In this document: positions 50,193-59,118 of the stretch, in pieces
Position numbering within the stretch: position 1 is the stretch's first letter
Layout of the letters: every line of letters begins with the position of its first letter
Origin: an uncultured Eubacteriales bacterium
GTDB lineage: Bacteria; Bacillota; Clostridia; Christensenellales; UMGS416
Assembly (NCBI GenBank): GCA_900542005.1
Contig: UQLW01000007.1
Span: 1 to 64,000 of the forward strand
DNA: 64,000 nt
Reading direction: 5' to 3'
Program-made: the position numbers and the translations under genes
The notes under the pieces: model-generated
The model's input: the letters and a program-made list of their open reading frames with translations, nothing else
Told to the model about the DNA's origin: nothing
Database searches by the model: none

Positions 50193-51074
50193 TCATCCTC
50201 CGCCCTCCATGCGGACAAAGTGCCCGGGGGCGATCTGCCGCAGCCAAGCGTCCCCCTCGGGCGGCTTCCAGGGCGGCGCGGCCCGTCGCGGCGCGTCGGG
50301 GTCCGGCAGCGGCGCCGCGGCCAGCAGGGCCCGGGTATAGGCGTGGGCCGGCCTGGCAAAGAGCGCCTCAGCCGGGGCCAGCTCCACAAGCCTCCCCCGG
50401 CACAGCACGGCGATGCGGTCGCAGAAATAGCCCATCAGCGCCAGGTCATGGGAGATAAACAGGTATCCCATGCCGCGCTGGTGCTTCAGCTGCGCCAGCA
50501 GGTTCAGCACCTGCGCCCGCGCCGACACATCCAGCGCCGAAACCGGCTCGTCGGCGATGATGCAGGCCGGATCCATCACCAGCGCCCGGGCAATCCCGAT
50601 GCGCTGGCGCTGCCCGCCGGAGAACTCATGGGGGAACCGGTCCAGCAGGGTCCCGTCCAGGCCCACCGCCTCCAGCGCCCTGGCGGCAGCCAGCCGCCGT
50701 TCCCTGGCCGAAAGGCGGCCCGGGCCGTTCATCAGCCCCTCGGTGACGATGTATTCCACCTTGGCCCGCTCGTTGAGCGAGGCCATGGGGTCCTGAAAAA
50801 TCATCTGCAGCCTGCCTGGCAGCCTTCGGGCCCTTTCGCGGGGGATAGCCCCCGAAATACGCTCCCCCTCCAGATAGATCGCGCCCCCGGATAGGGGATT
50901 CAGGCGCAGCGCCGCCCGGCCCAGCGTGCTTTTGCCCGATCCCGATTCCCCGGCCAACCCCAGCGTTTCCCCCGGCCGCAGCCCCAGGGTAACCCCTTCC
51001 ACCGCACGGAAGGGGCCATAATCGATGCTGACATCCTGAAAAGCCAGCAGCGGCGTAACCGAAGCCGGCTTCAA
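50193..51074 (-). CDS. Oligopeptide ABC transporter, ATPase (OppF-like)
   Basis: This 293-residue ATPase has Walker A GESGSGKST (42-50), the signature FSGGQRQRIGIARAL and Walker B ACIIADEPVSALD. A C-terminal peptide-transporter tail (HAYTRALLAAAPLPDP) is present. It powers import with OppD and the two permeases. It overlaps the oppD stop by 4 bases. Confidence 0.93.
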   Translation of the reverse strand: MKPASVTPLLAFQDVSIDYGPFRAVEGVTLGLRPGETLGLAGESGSGKSTLGRAALRLNPLSGGAIYLEGERISGAIPRERARRLPGRLQMIFQDPMASLNERAKVEYIVTEGLMNGPGRLSARERRLAAARALEAVGLDGTLLDRFPHEFSGGQRQRIGIARALVMDPACIIADEPVSALDVSARAQVLNLLAQLKHQRGMGYLFISHDLALMGYFCDRIAVLCRGRLVELAPAEALFARPAHAYTRALLAAAPLPDPDAPRRAAPPWKPPEGDAWLRQIAPGHFVRMEGGG

Positions 51075-52093
51075 CCCAGCCTCCCCGCCGGCTGTAGCGC
51101 CGGCGGCATGATCCTGGGCGCCCGCGGGTCCATCAGCCAGGTGCGGGCCCAGTGGGTTGGGCTGGCGGAAAAGGCCGGCGGCTCCTCTTGGTAATCAATG
51201 GCCAGGGCATAGGGGTTTCGGGGGGCAAAGGGATCGCCCTGCATCCCATCGGTTACGACCGGGGGCGTGCCCGGCAGGCTGTACAGCGGCTGCCCCCGAA
51301 CCCCACGCTGAGGCAGCGAAGCCAGCAGCGCCCAGGTATAGGGATGCCGCGCGTCATAAAAGATCTCCCGCACCAGGCCCAGCTCTACAATCTGCCCGGC
51401 ATACATCACGGCCACCCGCTGGGCGCAGCGGGCCACCACGCCCAGATCGTGGGTAATATAGACCAGGCTCAGACGGTATTTTTCCTTCATCCGCTCCAAT
51501 AGATCCAGGATCTGCGCCTGCACCGTCACATCCAGGGCTGTGGTGGGCTCATCGCAGAACAGGATACGGGGGCGGCAGGCCAGGGCCATCGCAATCACCA
51601 CGCGCTGGCGCATACCGCCGGAGAGCTCATGCGGGTAACGCTTCAGGCAGGCCGATGGGTCAGCCATGCCCACATCGGCCAAGAGGGCCGCCGCCGCATC
51701 CCGGGCCGCAGCGCCCTTTAGCCCCTGGTGCAGCCGCAGCGTCTCCATCAGCTGGGCTCCGGCCGTACGCACCGGGTTCAGGCTGGTCATGGGATCCTGC
51801 ATCACCATGGCCATGGCCGCTCCCCGATAGGGAAGCCAGGCCCGCTCGCCCCGAAGGAGCGCCAGATTTTTTCCATTATACCATATCTGCCCGCCTTCAA
51901 TCCATCCATTCCCCTTCAAAAGGCCCATGCACGCCTTGACAAGCACCGATTTCCCCGAGCCGGATTCGCCCACCACCGCCAGGCTCTCGCCCTCCAAAAG
52001 CGTCAGGCTGACGCCCCGCAGCGCCCAGATCCGCGTGCGCCCCAGGGAAAACCCCACCTTGAGCCCCTGTATATCCAGTATCGTCCGATCCAT
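51071..52093 (-). CDS. Oligopeptide ABC transporter, ATPase (OppD-like)
   Basis: This 340-residue ATPase has Walker A GESGSGKSV (42-50), the signature LSGGMRQRVVIAMAL and Walker B RILFCDEPTTALD. The C-terminal PYTWALLASLPQRG segment and a following oligopeptide-binding region are typical of OppD/DppD. It starts 9 bases after the oppC stop. Confidence 0.93.
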   Translation of the reverse strand: MDRTILDIQGLKVGFSLGRTRIWALRGVSLTLLEGESLAVVGESGSGKSVLVKACMGLLKGNGWIEGGQIWYNGKNLALLRGERAWLPYRGAAMAMVMQDPMTSLNPVRTAGAQLMETLRLHQGLKGAAARDAAAALLADVGMADPSACLKRYPHELSGGMRQRVVIAMALACRPRILFCDEPTTALDVTVQAQILDLLERMKEKYRLSLVYITHDLGVVARCAQRVAVMYAGQIVELGLVREIFYDARHPYTWALLASLPQRGVRGQPLYSLPGTPPVVTDGMQGDPFAPRNPYALAIDYQEEPPAFSASPTHWARTWLMDPRAPRIMPPALQPAGRLG

Positions 52094-52102
52094 ATGCCCC
52101 TC

Positions 52103-53041
52103 CTAGCGATGATTGCGCGGATCTGCCGCGTCGGCCAGGGCATTGCCCACCACATAAAAGCCCAGGGTCACCAGCGACAGCACCGCCGCCGGGAAGATCA
52201 GCTGATAGCGCAGGCTGGCGGCCATCATGAGGCTGCGGCCTTCGTTGATCAGGTTGCCCAGCGAAGGCATGCCCGCCGGCAGGCCCAGGCCCACATAGGT
52301 CAGGAATACCTCGCTGCCAATGGCCGCCGGCACCGTCAGCGCCGCCCGCAGGGTGATGACGGAAACCAGGTAGGGCAGCAGATTGCACCTGGCGATGCGG
52401 CGAAAGGGCGTGCCCAGGCACCGGGAGGCCACGTTGTAATCCCGGTCCCGCAGCAGCAGCACCTGGTTGCGGACAAAGCGGGCCATGCCCAGCCATCCGG
52501 TCAGGCAAAGGGCGACCAGCAGCGTAGCAAGCCCCGGCCGCAGCAGGTAGCTGGCCAGCACCAGCAGGATGCTCTGGGGGATATTGTCAACCACGTTATA
52601 CAGGGCGGTAAAGGCCCCGTCCAGCGGGCGGACGTAGCCCCATATCATCCCCATCACCGTGCCGATGGCCATCTCGGCCAGGGCCGCCGTGATCCCGATC
52701 AGCAGGCTGACCCGGGTGCCCGCCCATACCCTGGCCCAAAGGTCCTGCCCAATGGCGTTGGTGCCGAAGGGGAAAGCCCGGCAGGGCGGCAGGTTACGCA
52801 GCTGTAATCCCGTTTGGGCATCGTTATAGATGGTAGCGGGCGGATGCTGGCCCGGCAGCAGGGGCTGCAGCAGGGCAAACAGGATCAGCGCCGCCATAAG
52901 GATGGCCATAACCAGCGCGGTACGGTGGCGGCAGAAGGCGCGCAGCGTAGCCCGCCCATAGCTATATCCCCCGCGCGATGGGGCGGACGCCGCTTCCCTT
53001 GGCCCTACCAGCGCAAACAGCGCCCTATCCCTCGCCGTCAT
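52103..53041 (-). CDS. Oligopeptide ABC transporter, permease (OppC-like)
   Basis: This 312-residue protein has about six membrane helices, a long periplasmic-type loop after the first helix (HPPATIYNDAQTGLQLRN, then FPFGTNAIGQDLWARV) and the EAA-loop-like ASRCLGTPFRRIARCNLLPYL that contacts the ATPase. It overlaps oppB by 17 bases. Confidence 0.93.
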   Translation of the reverse strand: MTARDRALFALVGPREAASAPSRGGYSYGRATLRAFCRHRTALVMAILMAALILFALLQPLLPGQHPPATIYNDAQTGLQLRNLPPCRAFPFGTNAIGQDLWARVWAGTRVSLLIGITAALAEMAIGTVMGMIWGYVRPLDGAFTALYNVVDNIPQSILLVLASYLLRPGLATLLVALCLTGWLGMARFVRNQVLLLRDRDYNVASRCLGTPFRRIARCNLLPYLVSVITLRAALTVPAAIGSEVFLTYVGLGLPAGMPSLGNLINEGRSLMMAASLRYQLIFPAAVLSLVTLGFYVVGNALADAADPRNHR

Positions 53042-53987
53042 AGCCGCCTCCCTTTCCCTGCCGCTCCGGCCCAGCCAGCCGCACCCTGGGATCCAGCGCC
53101 GCCATCAAAAGATCGCCCAGCAGCAGGCCCACCACGCCCAGCGCCGAATAGATCAGCACCAGCGCCTGCACCATCACCGGATCCTGCCGGCGAATCACCT
53201 CCACCAAGAGCCCGCCCATACCGGGTACCGAGTAAAGGGACTCCACATAGACCGAGCCGGCCAGGGTGGTCAGCAGGGCCGTGGGCAGGTATTGGGCCAG
53301 GGGGATCACCGCGCAGCGCAGCACATGGCGGCGGGTTACCGTCCCCGGCGGCAGCCCCTTGGCCCGGGCCAGGCGCACATAGTCGCGGCCAGCCTCATCG
53401 GCCATATACCGCTTGAGCCACAGCGCATAAAAGGCCATTCCTCCCAGCGACATGGATATCACCGGCAGGATCCAGCTGGCCGGGTTTTCAGCCGAAAAAA
53501 GCATGGGCAGCCCCAGCGCCGCCGTTCCATAGAGCTGGAGAAAGAGATGGTACACCGCCGAGGGAACCGCGGTTAGGAAGACGACAAGCCAGCCCGCGGG
53601 GCGGCCCGCCCAGCCGCCCTGGGCCATGGCGATACCCAGCGGGATACCCGCAGCCAGCGACAGCGCCATGGCAGACAGGCCCATGGCAATGGATACCGGC
53701 GCCTTTTCAGCGATGATCTGCGCAACCTTCACATGGGGGCGGTAGATCAGGCTTTCCCCCAGGTCGCCCCGGAGCAGGGAGCCATAGAACCGGCCCAGCT
53801 GCACCCCTATCGGCGCGTCCAGCCCCATGCTGGTCAGCGCCGCCTGGATCTGCGTCTCGTCCATGCGGTCATATTCAGGGAAGTACCCCTCCACCGGCAA
53901 AAGCCGCATAAACAGGAACACCAGCGTAACGATGGCCCACAGCGTGACCGCCGCCTGGATAAGGCGCTTGGTCACATAGCGGATCAT
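53025..53987 (-). CDS. Oligopeptide ABC transporter, permease (OppB-like)
   Basis: This 320-residue protein begins IRYVTKRLIQAAVTLWAIVTLVFLFMR, as in OppB/DppB, has about six membrane helices and the cytosolic loop YVRLARAKGLPPGTVTRRHVLRCA. It forms the import channel with OppC. Its start overlaps the oppA stop by 4 bases. Confidence 0.93.
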   Translation of the reverse strand: MIRYVTKRLIQAAVTLWAIVTLVFLFMRLLPVEGYFPEYDRMDETQIQAALTSMGLDAPIGVQLGRFYGSLLRGDLGESLIYRPHVKVAQIIAEKAPVSIAMGLSAMALSLAAGIPLGIAMAQGGWAGRPAGWLVVFLTAVPSAVYHLFLQLYGTAALGLPMLFSAENPASWILPVISMSLGGMAFYALWLKRYMADEAGRDYVRLARAKGLPPGTVTRRHVLRCAVIPLAQYLPTALLTTLAGSVYVESLYSVPGMGGLLVEVIRRQDPVMVQALVLIYSALGVVGLLLGDLLMAALDPRVRLAGPERQGKGGGYDGEG

Positions 53988-55807
53988 GCTTCCGCCTCCT
54001 GCAGGCGGCGCGTCCGCTCCAGCCGCCAGGCCTTGAGGGCCCGGCCGTAGTCGTCCCTTGTCAGCGGTTGGTCATATAGGCGCATGCCCTTGTACCGCAC
54101 CAGGCCGAAGGGCGAATAGGCCCCCTCCAGCGGGTTCACACGGCAGGCCCAGTAGCTGCCTGTGCCCCGGGCGTATGGGATCACCAAGGCCTCGTCGATC
54201 AAAAAGGCTTCGGCCCGGGCAAAGGCCTCATACCGGGCCCTCCGGCTTTCCGTCTGGGCTTGGGCTTGTGCAAGCAGCGTCTCATAGCGCCCCGTATCGC
54301 CCAAACGGTATTCCTCCGCCAGCTCCGGAGCGTTAAAGCCGCCCTCTGCCGGCAGGAAGGGGTCGGTATAGGTTTCCGGGTCGGCATAGTCGGGGCCCCA
54401 GTTGCATTTCATCAGGCAATACCGACCCGAAACGCGGACTGCGCTGATAAAGCCCGTGGACGGCCCGGCCTCCAGCACCACCTCGATAAAATCTGAGCCA
54501 AGCAGCTCCTCCAGCTGCTGTTTGGCAACCTGGGCCTCCAGGGCCCAGCCGGCGTCAGAGGGATGGTAGGGCATGAGCACCTTCACCGGAAAATGCACGC
54601 CCTGGTCCTCCAGCTGGGCGCGGGCCAGGGCCGCATAGCCCTGCGCGGCCTGCGGCTGATAGGGTTCCCGGGCTGAAATGTCCGCCAGCGGGCCCAGCTG
54701 GGTATAGTCAACCCCATCCGCATAGGCGAAATCCGGCGGCGTCAGCGTATGGAGGGCCAGGCGCTCGGGCCCGTCGGGCTCGGTTACGGACAGCAGCTTT
54801 ACCCGGTTCAGCCCATAGGCGATTGCCCGGCGGAAATTGACGTTGTTCACCGCCTTTTCCCAGTTCTCCGGCTCATACTCCTCCGGAAGGTTTACATGGA
54901 AGTTAAAGGCGTAAAAGTAGGTAAAATTGCCCTCGCGCCCTGGGAATACCCACTGGCCCGTTTCCTCCCCGGCCAGCCAGTCATCCATCAGGGCCGTAGG
55001 GATCTGCGCCATATCCACCTCGCCGCGCCGGAACATTTCCGCCTCCAGGCTGGCGGCGTCCTTGTTGTAGATCTCCCGGATGGCGGGGATATGCACCGCC
55101 TGCCGGTCCCAGTATGCCGGATTGGCCTGGTAACGGTGCCCGCTTTGGGGCGAGAACTCGGCCAGCACATAGGCGCCCGAATACAGCACGCAGCGCTCGT
55201 CGCGTCCAAAGGCATCGCCCTGCTCCCGCAGAAAGTCCCCCTGCACCGGCATAAAGCACCCATAGGTCAGCATGGTGAGAAAATAGGGAGCGGGGGCCTT
55301 CAGCCGGTAGCAGACTGTGCGGCTGTCAGGCGCCCATACGCCCACGGTGGAAAAGTCGCTGGTTTGGCCCGTGAAGTAGGCCTCCGCCCCGTCGATCACC
55401 CGATAGAGGATATTGGCCGTGGCCGACGCATTGGCGCGCTCCAGCACATACCGCGCGCTGTCCACAAAGTCCTGCGCCGTCAGGGGCGCCGCCTCGCGCC
55501 CCTCGCTGTCCACCCAGGTCAGCCCCTCCCGCAGGGTAAAGGTCCATACGAGCCCGTCGTCGCTCTGGGTCCAGGTTTCGGCCAATCCCGGGCCCAGCGT
55601 CCCATAGGCGTCGAATTCCACCAGCGTCCCGATGCAGTTGGCCGCAAAGGAAAGCTCATGGCTGCGCGAGGTAATCAAATAGTTCAGCGTTGAAAGCTCC
55701 CAGGAATAAAGCCGGCGCAAACAGGCTGCGTCCTCCGTCACCGGGGCGCAGCCTGCCATAATCGCCGTCACCGCCCCGGCCAGCAGGGCAAGGAGCCGTC
55801 TTTTCAA
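53984..55807 (-). CDS. Oligopeptide-binding lipoprotein (OppA-like)
   Basis: This 607-residue family 5 substrate-binding protein has a lipobox IMAGC (Cys20). Typical segments are GLAETWTQSDDGLVWTFTLREGLTW and NVNFRRAIAYGLNRVKLL. It delivers peptides, here probably murein peptides by context, to OppBC. I use the TTG at 55807, with GAGGGGG nine bases upstream; no ATG in frame precedes it. It opens the transporter part of the operon, 81 bases after the epimerase gene. Confidence 0.9.
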   Translation of the reverse strand: MKRRLLALLAGAVTAIMAGCAPVTEDAACLRRLYSWELSTLNYLITSRSHELSFAANCIGTLVEFDAYGTLGPGLAETWTQSDDGLVWTFTLREGLTWVDSEGREAAPLTAQDFVDSARYVLERANASATANILYRVIDGAEAYFTGQTSDFSTVGVWAPDSRTVCYRLKAPAPYFLTMLTYGCFMPVQGDFLREQGDAFGRDERCVLYSGAYVLAEFSPQSGHRYQANPAYWDRQAVHIPAIREIYNKDAASLEAEMFRRGEVDMAQIPTALMDDWLAGEETGQWVFPGREGNFTYFYAFNFHVNLPEEYEPENWEKAVNNVNFRRAIAYGLNRVKLLSVTEPDGPERLALHTLTPPDFAYADGVDYTQLGPLADISAREPYQPQAAQGYAALARAQLEDQGVHFPVKVLMPYHPSDAGWALEAQVAKQQLEELLGSDFIEVVLEAGPSTGFISAVRVSGRYCLMKCNWGPDYADPETYTDPFLPAEGGFNAPELAEEYRLGDTGRYETLLAQAQAQTESRRARYEAFARAEAFLIDEALVIPYARGTGSYWACRVNPLEGAYSPFGLVRYKGMRLYDQPLTRDDYGRALKAWRLERTRRLQEAEA

Positions 55808-55888
55808 GGATGGTAGCCCCCTCTTGCTTGAGATGTACCATCCTATTCCTGGATGTCTTGTTTCATGCCGGTTGCCATCAGGGCCGCT

Positions 55889-56977
55889 CTATCGCCACGC
55901 CTCCACCGGCACGCCGGTTATGCCCAGCCCGGGGGCATCGCTCATCGTAATCCAGCCGCCTTCAAAGCTGGGGCCGCCCCCATATGGATCGATCCGGCAA
56001 AGGCCCGGGCCGTCCAGGTCCGCCCGCGTAATGACGCCCTTGGCCGCCGCCAGATGGGCCGCCGCCGTAACCGCCAGCTTGCTCTCCAGCATACAGCCGA
56101 TCATGCATTCCACCCCATATGCCTCGGCCACGGCGCAGATTTTCAGCGCTTCATAGATGCCGCCAGTCTTCATCAGCTTGATATTGAGAAGGTCCGCCGC
56201 GCCCAGCCGGATGATTTCCACCGCGTCCTTGGGCGAGAATACGCTCTCGTCGGCCAGGATGGGCGTATATACCCGGCTTGTCACATAGGCCATTCCCTTC
56301 AGGTCATGGGCGGCCACCGGCTGCTCCACCAGGTCGAGCTCCAGGCCCTTATCCTCCATAGCGGAGATGATCCGCACGCTTTCCTTGGCCGTCCAGCCCT
56401 GGTTGGCGTCCACCCGCAGGCGGATGCCGGGCCCCACGGCATGGCGAATCGCCTCCACCCGGGCCACGTCGGCCAGGCCCTCCCGGCCCACCTTCAGCTT
56501 CAGCACCCGATAGCCCGCCGCCACGGCATCCAGCGCGTCGGCCACCATCTCCTCCACCGGATTGACGGATATGGTCAGATCCGTCTCCACCTGTCTCCGC
56601 CGGCCGCCCAGCAGCTGGTAGAGGGGCGCGCCATAGCGCTTTCCATATAGGTCGTAAAGGGCCATGTCCACCGCAGCCTTGGCCGAGGTATTCTTGACCA
56701 TGCAGCCGCGCAGCCGTTCCATCAGCCCGTCCATGTCCTCAAGCTCCATCCCCAGCAGCGCCGGCCGGATGCAGCCCTCCACCGCGCCGGTGATGGAGGC
56801 GCGGGTTTCCCCGGTGATAACGGCGGTGGGCGGCGCCTCGCCATAGCCCGCCTCGCCGGTATCGGTCATCACCCGCACCAGGATGTCGTCCACATGCTCC
56901 ACTGTCCGCAGCGCCGTCTTAAAGGGTCGCGCCAGCGGGATCTGAACCCGCGCCGTCTGTATATCGGTAATCTTCAT
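55889..56977 (-). CDS. L-Ala-D/L-Glu epimerase (dipeptide epimerase, enolase superfamily)
   Basis: This 362-residue enzyme has the acid-base KxK (160-162, VLKLKVG), metal ligands Asp190 (RVDANQ), Glu218 (LVEQP) and Asp243 (LADES), and the second base Lys near 267 (NIKLMKTGG). Such enzymes convert L-Ala-D-Glu from murein into L-Ala-L-Glu, making it accessible to ordinary peptidases. Together with the NlpC/P60 and LdcA-like genes this defines the pathway. It starts 10 bases after the upstream beta-lactamase-like gene. Confidence 0.92.
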   Translation of the reverse strand: MKITDIQTARVQIPLARPFKTALRTVEHVDDILVRVMTDTGEAGYGEAPPTAVITGETRASITGAVEGCIRPALLGMELEDMDGLMERLRGCMVKNTSAKAAVDMALYDLYGKRYGAPLYQLLGGRRRQVETDLTISVNPVEEMVADALDAVAAGYRVLKLKVGREGLADVARVEAIRHAVGPGIRLRVDANQGWTAKESVRIISAMEDKGLELDLVEQPVAAHDLKGMAYVTSRVYTPILADESVFSPKDAVEIIRLGAADLLNIKLMKTGGIYEALKICAVAEAYGVECMIGCMLESKLAVTAAAHLAAAKGVITRADLDGPGLCRIDPYGGGPSFEGGWITMSDAPGLGITGVPVEAWR

Positions 56978-56986
56978 TCCGGCCTC

Positions 56987-57754
56987 CTATTGCCATGCGT
57001 CATATAGCTCCCTGGCGATCTGCTGCATCGCCCGCTCAAAGGGGCCTGTCTCCACGCCGTTGGCGCACAGGCACAGCACAAAGGGCTGCGGCCCGTATAC
57101 AATGCCCACATCGTGGGTGATCCCCGCATCTTCTCCCGTCTTGTGGGCCACAGCCGTCCCCGGCGGCAGCAGCACCGGGATCTTGCCGTTAAGCCGCTGC
57201 TTTTTCAGAATATCCAGCATGGCCCGGGAGGCCCCGGGGCTGACCAGCGCGCCCGCCTCCATGTCCTGCAGCAGCCGTCCGATCTCCTCGGGAACGATGG
57301 TGTTCTCGATGCCCTGCCGGGCCAGCTCGGGCGCAAAGAGCCGCCGGTTCAGCCTTGTCCCGCTCATCCCCTGACTGTCCAGCAAATCGTTCACCGCCCT
57401 GGCGCCCAGGCGGTCGATCAGAAGGTTGGTCGCCGTGTTGTCGCTCAGGATGATCATCAGCGTATAGAGGTCCTCCGCCGTCACCTGCAGCCCGTCGTGC
57501 ATATAGCTCAGCGCGCCGCAGGAGGGCATCTTGTCCTCGTGACGGATTGTAAAGGGTTCATCGGGCCGCAGCGCCCCCTGCTCCATCTGGTCGAAACAGG
57601 CCGCCAGGATGGGGATTTTGATGACGCTGGCCGCCAGGAAGGGCTCGCCGGCACGGTAGCGCAGCGTCTGGCCGGTAACCAGGTTCCGGGCATAAAGGCC
57701 CGTCTTGCCTCCAAAGGCCTTAAGTGTTTCGATTAAGCGATCCAATTGCTCCAT
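56987..57754 (-). CDS. Cytosolic class A beta-lactamase-fold serine hydrolase 2
   Basis: This 255-residue protein is the first gene of the murein-peptide operon. Active-site elements are S43-V-I-K46, S104-D-N106 and K205-T-G207 (HKTGE). The omega-loop region reads RRLFAPELARQGIENT, without the RxExxLN pattern of penicillinases, though the Glu in GIEN may serve. It lacks any signal peptide. It is only distantly similar to the other copy in this operon, so the two are not a recent duplication. A peptidase, amidase or regulatory role in the cytosol is inferred; resistance is less likely. Confidence 0.82.
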   Translation of the reverse strand: MEQLDRLIETLKAFGGKTGLYARNLVTGQTLRYRAGEPFLAASVIKIPILAACFDQMEQGALRPDEPFTIRHEDKMPSCGALSYMHDGLQVTAEDLYTLMIILSDNTATNLLIDRLGARAVNDLLDSQGMSGTRLNRRLFAPELARQGIENTIVPEEIGRLLQDMEAGALVSPGASRAMLDILKKQRLNGKIPVLLPPGTAVAHKTGEDAGITHDVGIVYGPQPFVLCLCANGVETGPFERAMQQIARELYDAWQ

Positions 57755-57777
57755 TTTTCCCTCCTTTTGATGCCTTT

Positions 57778-57807
57778 ACTCTATCACAGCCCTCCCCTCC
57801 CGCGCAA
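57778..57807 (-). promoter_or_regulatory. Possible promoter of the murein-peptide operon
   Basis: On the minus strand TTGCGC (57807-57802) and TAGAGT (57783-57778) are 18 bases apart. Both hexamers are imperfect, so regulation by an activator is possible. Confidence 0.4.
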
Positions 57808-57841
57808 GCTGCTGCCGCCCGCTTCCAACGGCCCATGCAAA

Positions 57842-57879
57842 ACAGGCTGGAGCCCTGCCTTAAGCCGGGCTCCAGCCTC
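57842..57879 (-). terminator. Terminator after P-loop ATPase gene
   Basis: The stem aggctggagccc/gggctccagcct is followed on the minus strand by TGTTTTGC. Confidence 0.75.
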
Positions 57880-57920
57880 GATACGCTGTCCCCGGATCTT
57901 TGCCGGGAACGGCCTCTTTG

Positions 57921-59000
57921 CTACAGCGCTTGATCCAGCACCTGCTGGCAAAGCGCGTCAAGCTTCTCAAAATCCATTGCCGCCACATATTCGGCCTCCA
58001 GATCGTCGTGGAGCTCCTTGGCCCGCTCCACCGAAAGCGCCGCCTGCAGCACCAGCTGGCCGGCCAGGGCCTCCTGCTCCTGCATATCCCGCAGCTCCCG
58101 GGCCATCTTCGCCGTGCGCATCAGCTCCCCGGCCTCCAGCGGGATCACCTCGCCCGCTTCCCACTGCCCCCGGTGGAAGCGGTTGGCCGTGGTAAAGGCG
58201 ACGCCCGCCTCCGGCAGGATCAGGTGCTCCCACTTGCCCGGGTTCACCAGCGAGCAGGGGCAGGCGATCGTGTCAAGGCCATGCTCCTGGGCCCTCAGCC
58301 GCAGATCAGACAGCAGCGCGTGGGCCGCCGCGCCCCATGGATCGTCGATTTCATATACGACCGGGGCCAGGGCCTTCAGCGTTGCGGCATGGAAAGCCAC
58401 GCGCCCCACCGAAACCGCGCTGATCAGCCGCAGGGACTCCCGCCCGCAGCCCTCCTTCACCGGCCAGCCGGCCGACAGCGCGCGGCCCATCCGGGCCACC
58501 GCCTCCCGGTCCACGGCCGAAGCCGCCAGGGAGCGGTTGTTCTCCAGGAGCGCGCCGGCCCCGGCCAGCGCGGCCGTAGCCCGCCCATGCAGCCGCCCGA
58601 TAGCGCCGGAAAGCTCCATGATCTGCGGCCTCCGCCGCTGCAGCCTCGATTCGTCCCAGGCCGATCCGGTGAAGAGGATCGTTTCATAGGCGCCGGGGTA
58701 CTTGGCCTCGATCACATGGGGCGCAGTCCCGTCGGCCATGGCCAGCTTTCCGTCATAGTCGATGATGGCGTCCAGCGAATCCGGGTCCGACGCGCAGGGG
58801 ATCAGCTCCACCCTGTGGCCCTCCCCGATGAGCCGGGCCGCCACCTTCTTCATCAGCGTACTTTTACCGCTTCCCGGCCCGCCCTTCATTACGAACATGC
58901 GCCAGGCCTCCTCGCCATGCTCCAGCTGGCTGAAAAGGGAAACAAAGCCCCTGGGTGAGTTGGCCCCCAGGAAAAAGCGTACTTGAGACTGCATTGACAC
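57921..59000 (-). CDS. P-loop ATPase of unknown role (tandem ATPase-like family)
   Basis: This 359-residue protein has the Walker A loop GGPGSGKST (40-48) after an N-terminal FFLGANSPRGFVSLF motif. A second strand-rich half carries ISAVSVGRVAFHAATLKAL and VYEIDDPWGAAAHALLSDL, and the C-terminus is a long helical hairpin. This fits a Clostridia family of cytosolic ATPases without assigned function. I chose the GTG start at 59000 because AAGGAGG lies eight bases upstream; an ATG two codons in is the alternative. It is divergent from the permease gene. Confidence 0.7.
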   Translation of the reverse strand: MSMQSQVRFFLGANSPRGFVSLFSQLEHGEEAWRMFVMKGGPGSGKSTLMKKVAARLIGEGHRVELIPCASDPDSLDAIIDYDGKLAMADGTAPHVIEAKYPGAYETILFTGSAWDESRLQRRRPQIMELSGAIGRLHGRATAALAGAGALLENNRSLAASAVDREAVARMGRALSAGWPVKEGCGRESLRLISAVSVGRVAFHAATLKALAPVVYEIDDPWGAAAHALLSDLRLRAQEHGLDTIACPCSLVNPGKWEHLILPEAGVAFTTANRFHRGQWEAGEVIPLEAGELMRTAKMARELRDMQEQEALAGQLVLQAALSVERAKELHDDLEAEYVAAMDFEKLDALCQQVLDQAL

Positions 59001-59118
59001 GGTATTTTCCTCCTTCTATCCTCCCATCGGCAAAAACCTTTGGGGCTTTCCTCTTCATAGTATGATGCAGGGGTCCTGATTGCGCTGGGGGCCCGCAAAG
59101 ACGAAGGAGGAAGGAAGC

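Noticed and set aside
56987..57754. Calling the beta-lactamase-like gene an antibiotic-resistance gene
   Set aside because: No signal peptide, no standard omega-loop and an operon context of murein-peptide metabolism.
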